NCBI RefSeq assembly: GCF_013155125.1
Contig: NZ_CP053564.1
Coordinates: 6,269,501-6,333,500, forward strand
Source: Pseudonocardia broussonetiae
Lineage (GTDB): Bacteria > Actinomycetota > Actinomycetes > Mycobacteriales > Pseudonocardiaceae
DNA: 64,000 bases
Reading direction: 5' to 3'
The notes under the pieces were generated by a model. The model was not told the DNA's origin, made no database searches, and worked only from the letters and a program-made list of their open reading frames with translations. The stretch's first letter is position 1. Every line of letters starts with the position of its first letter. Shown piece by piece: positions 60,211 to 64,000 of this stretch. The position numbers were made by a program, and so were the translations under genes.

Positions 60211-61290
60211 TCAGACCCCCGAGAAGCGGTTGGCGGGACGGGACAGGCCGAAGCGGCCGCGCAGCGTCGCGGTCGGGTCGGCGGGGACGCGCAGGCCCGC
60301 GGCGAGCAGCCGGGGCGCCACCTCGTCGGCCAGCACGCGCAGCCCGCCGGGCAGGGCCAGCGGGACGGCCGTGACGCCGTCGACGGCGCGCTCCCCGAGC
60401 ACGGCCACGAACTCGTCCGGCCCGCCGACCACGCGCAGCGTCTGCGCGGGGTGCTCGCCCAGGTCGTCGTAGGCGCGGCGGGCGGCGGTCTCGTCGGCGT
60501 CGAGCAGGACCTCGACGTCGAGCAGCACGGCGACGTCGTCGGGGTCGCGTCCGGCGTCGGCGACGGCGGCGCGGATGCGCTCGCGGGCGGCGTGCGCGGC
60601 CCCGAGGTCGGGCGCGGCGATGCGCACGACGTCGGCCCACCGGGCGGCGACGGCGAGCGACTCCGGCTCCTCGCGCACCACGACCAGCGGGTGCGCCTGC
60701 GGGCTGCGCGGCGTCATCGACGGGCCCTTGACGGAGAAGAACTCGCCGACGTGGTCGATGTAGTGCAGCTTGTCGCGGTCGACGTAGCGGCCGGTGGGGA
60801 CGTCGCGGATGACGGCGTCGTCCTCCCAGGAGTCCCACAGCGCGACGACGACCTCGATCGCCTCGGCGGCCTCGCGCCACAGGTCGGCGGCGGGCGCGGC
60901 GGGCTTGCGGCCGAACTGCGCGGCCTCCTCCGGCGTGCGCGAGACGGCGGCCTCCCACCCGGCGCGGCCCGACGAGACGAGGTCGAGCGTGGCGATGGCC
61001 TTGGAGAGGTGGAACGGCTCGGTGTGCGTCGTCGTCGCCATCGGGACCAGCCCGATCCCGGGGACGACGGGCGCCACGCGCGCGGCGATCGCGACGGCGT
61101 CGAGCAGCGAGTCGGGATCGAAGGAGTCGGGCAGGGCGAGGAAGTCGGCCCCCGCCTGCGCGGCGAGCTGCGCGGTCCCGATGTGGTGCGCCGGGGTGAG
61201 CAGAGCCTGCCGCGGCACCCCCGCCACCCGCCACGCCTCCGGGTGCCGGCCGAAGCCCGACACCTCCACCGCCAGGTGTGCCGTGCGCAT
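60211..61290 (-). CDS. Second LLM class flavin-dependent oxidoreductase
   Basis: A 359-residue luciferase-like enzyme: LAAQAGADFLALPDSFDPDS, VPGIGLVPMATTTHTEPFHL, KAIATLDLVSSGRAGWEAAV and HPLVVVREEPESLAVAARWAD. The family is FMN- or F420-dependent; the substrate is unknown. It is the promoter-proximal gene of the pair, with GAGGGGAG before the ATG. Together they resemble sulfur-scavenging clusters, but no sulfonate or sulfate transporter is in view, so that role is inference. Confidence 0.85.
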   Translation of the reverse strand: MRTAHLAVEVSGFGRHPEAWRVAGVPRQALLTPAHHIGTAQLAAQAGADFLALPDSFDPDSLLDAVAIAARVAPVVPGIGLVPMATTTHTEPFHLSKAIATLDLVSSGRAGWEAAVSRTPEEAAQFGRKPAAPAADLWREAAEAIEVVVALWDSWEDDAVIRDVPTGRYVDRDKLHYIDHVGEFFSVKGPSMTPRSPQAHPLVVVREEPESLAVAARWADVVRIAAPDLGAAHAARERIRAAVADAGRDPDDVAVLLDVEVLLDADETAARRAYDDLGEHPAQTLRVVGGPDEFVAVLGERAVDGVTAVPLALPGGLRVLADEVAPRLLAAGLRVPADPTATLRGRFGLSRPANRFSGV

Positions 61291-61360
61291 GCGTCTCCCC
61301 TCGCCGGATTCTCTTCCCGGGGCAACCGGGCCCCCGCGGGACGCATTCCCCACCGCTGGC

Positions 61361-61438
61361 ACACAGGGCGCGGGGCCGGCACACAGGTCCGGCCCTGTGT
61401 GCGAGCCCCGGGGCCTGTGTGCGAGCCCCCGGGTGTGC
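61361..61438. terminator. Compound palindrome downstream of SnoaL-like gene
   Basis: Copies of GCACACAGG and CCTGTGTGC are nested: an inner 9-bp stem (61379-61402) and an outer pairing of GCACACAGGGCGCGGGGC-type sequence with its partner near 61403-61422, then a further CTGTGTGC copy. It follows the stop of the minus-strand SnoaL-like gene and can terminate it. Confidence 0.6.
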
Positions 61439-61440
61439 CG

Positions 61441-61977
61441 TCAGTGGTGCAGCCGGCTCCGCTCCGCGCCCGGCGTCGAGTACCCGCGGTCGGCGTAGGG
61501 GAAGCCGTCGAGCTCGGTGGTCTGCGGCCGCTGCTGGTAGTACGAGCGGATCTCGGCGATGCGCCCGTCGGCGGCGAGGACGAACCACTCCGCGCCGCGG
61601 GTGGCGACCCGCTCGGCCCCGGGCGTCGGGTGCCAGAACATCGTCCACTCGATGACGGCCTCGTCCCGCCCGTCCGGGGTCGACCCGAGCAGCGCGTGGT
61701 CGACGACCCACCGCGCCCCGATCATCCCCGCGACCTTGCGCCAGTACCGCGCGAGGTGCTCCCCGCCGCGCACCGGCGCCGACCCGGTGTTGGGCGCGAG
61801 GAACCAGTGGACGACGTCGGGGTCGAGCGTGCCGAGCATGGCGTCGACGTCGCCGGTGGAGCAGCCGTCGTAGTAGCGGATGATCGTCTCCAGCGCGCGA
61901 CCCGCACTCCCTCGCTGCGCTCGGTCGGCGCTCCGCGCAGGGCGCTGTGCCGATGACTCGCTCGCAAGCTCGCTCAT
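61441..61977 (-). CDS. SnoaL/NTF2-like protein
   Basis: A 178-residue protein with a cone-shaped NTF2 fold: RALETIIRYYDGCSTGDVDAML, TLDPDVVHWFLAPNTGSAPV, GEHLARYWRKVAGM and WFVLAADGRIAEIRSYYQQ. Members are enzymes (polyketide cyclases, isomerases) or ligand binders; His/Asp residues are present but function is unknown. The first ~28 residues (MSELASESSAQRPARSADRA) are encoded by a low-complexity palindromic stretch with CTCGCTGCGCTCGG and CGCTCGCAAGCTCGCTC and are probably not part of the fold. A CACACT element lies 6 nt before the ATG. Confidence 0.78.
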   Translation of the reverse strand: MSELASESSAQRPARSADRAQRGSAGRALETIIRYYDGCSTGDVDAMLGTLDPDVVHWFLAPNTGSAPVRGGEHLARYWRKVAGMIGARWVVDHALLGSTPDGRDEAVIEWTMFWHPTPGAERVATRGAEWFVLAADGRIAEIRSYYQQRPQTTELDGFPYADRGYSTPGAERSRLHH

Positions 61978-61998
61978 CACGCCAGTGTGGCCGACCCG

Positions 61999-62004
61999 TA
62001 TCCT
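61999..62004 (+). promoter_or_regulatory. -10 box of leaderless DUF4191 gene
   Basis: TATCCT ends 7 nt before the ATG. Confidence 0.6.
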
Positions 62005-62011
62005 GGACGAC

Positions 62012-62743
62012 ATGGCCGGTGGGAAGCCCGACAAGGCAGCGAAGAAGGCAGCTCGGCTGGAGAAGCGGGCCGCCTCGAAGGCGCGTCGCCAGCAGATCTG
62101 GCAGGCGTTCCAGATGCAGCGCAAGGAGGACAAGGCGCTCATCCCGTGGATGCTCGGCGCCTTCCTGCTCGCCGTCGCGCTGGCCGTCGGCATCGGCGCG
62201 ATCTTCGGCATCTGGCTGATCCTGCTGCCCATCGGCATCGCGCTCGGCCTGCTCGCGGCCGTCAGCATCTTCGGGCGCCGCGTGCAGCGCAACGTCTACA
62301 CCAAGGCCGACGGGCAGCCGGGCGCCGCGGGCTGGGCGCTCGACAACCTGCGCGGCCAGTGGCGCGTCACCCAGGGCGTCGCCGGCACCACCCACCTCGA
62401 CGCCGTGCACCGCGTCATCGGCCGCCCGGGCGTCATCCTCGTCGCCGAGGGCGCCCCGCACCGCGTCAAGGGCCTGCTGGCCCAGGAGAAGAAGCGCATC
62501 GCGCGCGTCGCGGGCCAGACCCCGATCTACGACGTCGTCGTCGGCAACGAGGACGGGCAGGTCCCGCTCAAGGGCCTGCAGCGCCACCTTATGAAGCTGC
62601 CGCGCAACATCACCGTCAAGGAGATGGAGACGATCGAGGCCCGCCTCGCCGCGCTCGGCTCCCGCGCCGCCGCGCTGCCCAAGGGCCCGATGCCCGCCGG
62701 CGCGAAGATGCGCAGCGTGCAGCGCACCGTTAAGCGCCGCTGA
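62012..62743 (+). CDS. DUF4191 membrane protein (Rv2219-like)
   Basis: A 243-residue protein. A very basic N-terminus (AKKAARLEKRAASKARRQQ) leads to two membrane helices (WMLGAFLLAVALAVGIGAI and GIWLILLPIGIALGLLAAV), then a cytosolic domain: FGRRVQRNVYTKADGQPGAA, HRVIGRPGVILVAEGAPHRV, and a basic C-terminus. This is the DUF4191 family, encoded beside lipA/lipB in mycobacteria (Rv2219). Function unknown. Its TGA is the first three bases of a 20-bp tandem repeat. Confidence 0.9.
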   Translation: MAGGKPDKAAKKAARLEKRAASKARRQQIWQAFQMQRKEDKALIPWMLGAFLLAVALAVGIGAIFGIWLILLPIGIALGLLAAVSIFGRRVQRNVYTKADGQPGAAGWALDNLRGQWRVTQGVAGTTHLDAVHRVIGRPGVILVAEGAPHRVKGLLAQEKKRIARVAGQTPIYDVVVGNEDGQVPLKGLQRHLMKLPRNITVKEMETIEARLAALGSRAAALPKGPMPAGAKMRSVQRTVKRR

Positions 62744-62820
62744 TCACTCCCGCAGGGCCCTGATCACTCCCGCAGGGCCCTGATCACTCCCGCAGGGCCC
62801 TGATCACTCCCGCAGGGCCA
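62741..62820. repeat. 20-bp tandem repeat shared by two convergent 3' ends
   Basis: Four copies of TGATCACTCCCGCAGGGCCC start at 62741, 62761, 62781 and 62801 (the last base of copy four differs). The first contains the stop of the DUF4191 gene, and the fourth contains the stop and last codons (ALRE) of the MerR gene, so the array looks like an amplification of the merR 3' end. Each unit includes TGATCA, which gives a stop codon on both strands. Confidence 0.9.
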
Positions 62821-63556
62821 CCGCGATCCGCGTGACGAGCTCGTCGGGAGCGGCCGTCGACGGGTCGGTCAGGTACGTCTCGCTCACCGGCCCGACGGCC
62901 TCGTGCCCCCGCTCGCGCACGTGCTCGAGCAGCGCGGAGTAGGCCAGCGGCAGCTCCGGGTACGGCCCGACGTGCAGCGTCGTGGCCCACGGCCCGCCGG
63001 GCAGCACCACGTCGGGCGCCTCCGACGGGAGACCGGCGGTCACCGGGAACTCGTCGACGAGGTCGAGCGGGAACACGGCGACGAGCGGCCCCCGCGCGGT
63101 CGTCGCCGCGAGCGCGCGGCGGCACAGCGCGCCGGTGTCCTCGTCCAGCGCCGCCGCCCGCACCGGCCCGGTGACGCCGGCGAGCCCCTGCGGCGCCCGG
63201 TCGGCGACGGCGACGGCGTAGCGCACGCGCTCGGGGCGCCGCAGCAGCCCGTCGAGGCTGCGCAGCACCTCCTCGCGGCGGGCGAGCTCGTGGCGCAGCC
63301 GGGCGCGCTCGCGCGACAGGACGGTCGTCACCGCGTCGCCGTCGGGGGCGTCGAGCACCTCCCGGACGACGGCCAGCGGCACGTCCAGACCGCGCAGCAG
63401 CGCGATCGTCGTGGCCGTGCGCACCTGGTCGGCGCGGTAGTAGCGGTAGCCCGACCGCGCGTCGACGTGCGCGGGCACGAGCAGCCCCTCGGCGTCGTAG
63501 TGGCGCACGGCCTTGACCGTCAGGCGGGCGAGGCGCGCGAACGCGCCGATCGGCAT
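62804..63556 (-). CDS. MerR family regulator with GyrI-like effector domain
   Basis: A 250-residue BmrR/TipA-like regulator: MPIGAFARLARLTVKAVRHY is the MerR HTH, GYRYYRADQVRTATTIALL the wing, then a coiled coil (RERARLRHELARREEVLRSL) and a C-terminal GyrI-like ligand pocket (TLHVGPYPELPLAYSALLEH, VSETYLTDPSTAAPDEL). It should sense a small hydrophobic molecule and activate a transport or resistance gene. ATG 63556 overlaps the stop of the upstream gene in TGATG; GTG 63568 is an alternative. Confidence 0.88.
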   Translation of the reverse strand: MPIGAFARLARLTVKAVRHYDAEGLLVPAHVDARSGYRYYRADQVRTATTIALLRGLDVPLAVVREVLDAPDGDAVTTVLSRERARLRHELARREEVLRSLDGLLRRPERVRYAVAVADRAPQGLAGVTGPVRAAALDEDTGALCRRALAATTARGPLVAVFPLDLVDEFPVTAGLPSEAPDVVLPGGPWATTLHVGPYPELPLAYSALLEHVRERGHEAVGPVSETYLTDPSTAAPDELVTRIAVALRE

Positions 63557-64000
63557 CAGCCCGTCCACACCGGCACCCGCAGGACCGTGCGCAGCTCGCC
63601 GGGCGCCGTCGTGCCCGGGTCGGTCAGGTAGACCTCGGTGTGCGGGCCGGCCGGCCGCAGGCCCTGCTCCGCGACGAACGCGTAGAGCGCGTCGAGCGAG
63701 GGCTGCTCGTCGTCGTAGGGGCCGCGGTGCACGAGCCGCGCCACCGGTTGCTCCGGGTGCGCGCGCAGCACGACGGGGGCCCCGAACCGGGCGGCCGCGG
63801 TGGTCACGGCGTCGGCGGTGCGGTCGTCCGGGGCGGGCACGGCGAGGGTCCAGTGCCAGCCGTGCGGGGCGCCGAGGTCGAACCGCAGGGGGTCGCCGTC
63901 CTGCGCGTACGTGCCCTCCAGCGGTACGTCGTCGCGGGCGCCGAGGGCGGCGCGGACGGCGAACAGGGCGCGGACCGCCTTCGTGAACGGTGCGTCCTCC
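63556..64000 (-). CDS. GyrI-like small-molecule-binding protein (5' end outside window)
   Basis: The frame stays open through the right edge, so the N-terminus is missing; at least 147 codons are visible. Landmarks are FTKAVRALFAVRAALGARDD, PLEGTYAQDGDPLRF, HGWHWTLAVPAP, and the C-terminal HRGPYDDEQPSLDALYAF and TEVYLTDPGTTAPGELRTVL, closely parallel to the C-terminus of the MerR protein encoded next. The pair is translationally coupled. A ligand-binding or small-molecule hydrolase role is typical of stand-alone GyrI-like proteins. Confidence 0.75.
   Translation of the reverse strand, partial: EDAPFTKAVRALFAVRAALGARDDVPLEGTYAQDGDPLRFDLGAPHGWHWTLAVPAPDDRTADAVTTAAARFGAPVVLRAHPEQPVARLVHRGPYDDEQPSLDALYAFVAEQGLRPAGPHTEVYLTDPGTTAPGELRTVLRVPVWTG

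Noticed and set aside
58932..61290. Complete sulfur-scavenging cluster
   Set aside because: Only two flavin monooxygenases are present; no transporter, reductase or regulator of sulfur metabolism lies nearby.

Overview
The window is very GC-rich, codes densely on both strands and uses GTG starts freely. The combination of crt carotenoid genes, mannolipid glycosyltransferases, PknL and an actinobacterial bcc complex points to a filamentous or rod-shaped actinomycete, most likely Pseudonocardiaceae. The order of its core genes follows the Mycobacterium tuberculosis block from about Rv2170 to Rv2197 (GNAT, lppM, MTHFR, idsA2, mptA, Rv2175c, pknL, aroG, Rv2179c, acyltransferase, ArsA-like, TB16.3, fadD15, pimB, NlpC/P60, epsilon/UvrC fusion, trpD, ctaE-qcrCAB). 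That comparison is from memory of the H37Rv gene order and was not computed.

Layout. 1-6.3 kb: 3' end of a TgpA-type transglutaminase, DUF3040 protein, methyltransferase, ParA-like ATPase, a 1.1 kb non-coding array of about nine ~65-bp repeats, then a SAV_6107-type HEPN/DUF6504 pair beside a textbook LexA/SOS box. 6.5-14.1 kb: GNAT, LppM, MTHFR, then idsA-crtI-mptA-crtB, in which carotenoid genes are interleaved with the lipomannan mannosyltransferase. 14.1-18.5 kb: the divergent Rv2175c/pknL pair, class II DAHP synthase, a 47-residue membrane protein and a 3'-5' exoribonuclease. 18.7-28.7 kb: a membrane diguanylate cyclase, lysophospholipid acyltransferase, an MFS/HxlR divergon, an arsA-CxxCPxC-ROK kinase operon, two START-like proteins and a phosphoesterase. 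28.8-36.8 kb: fadD15, pimB, NlpC/P60, a small Cys-rich protein, an NYN nuclease and the epsilon/UvrC fusion. 37-39 kb: an iron-box-controlled siderophore binding lipoprotein plus siderophore-interacting reductase. 39.3-45.3 kb: trpD, a receiver-like protein and ctaE-qcrC-qcrA-qcrB. 45.3-64 kb is more accessory: a GT87 mannosyltransferase, a leader peptide with an ACT-like protein, acyl-CoA dehydrogenase, a secreted Gly/His-repeat protein, FprA-type reductase and enoyl-CoA hydratase, a DICT/degenerate-GGDEF protein, a GlxA-type regulator, an ABC exporter with two-component system, an MNT-HEPN toxin-antitoxin module whose HEPN gene is frameshifted, two flavin monooxygenases, a SnoaL-like protein, DUF4191 and two GyrI-like/MerR genes.

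Expression signals are unusually readable. About twenty genes have a TANNNT -10 box 6-8 nt before the start codon, which implies leaderless mRNAs; others have GGAGG-type sites. Operons are tightly coupled by ATGA/GTGA overlaps. Perfect palindromes of 15-23 bp and short tandem repeats that duplicate the last codons of a gene are scattered between genes. The observations most worth following are the nine-unit array, the palindrome-bracketed MNT-HEPN module with its twin operator, the leader peptide/attenuator-like region at 46.47 kb, and the 3'-end-seeded tandem repeats. I do not see an unmistakably new multi-gene system.
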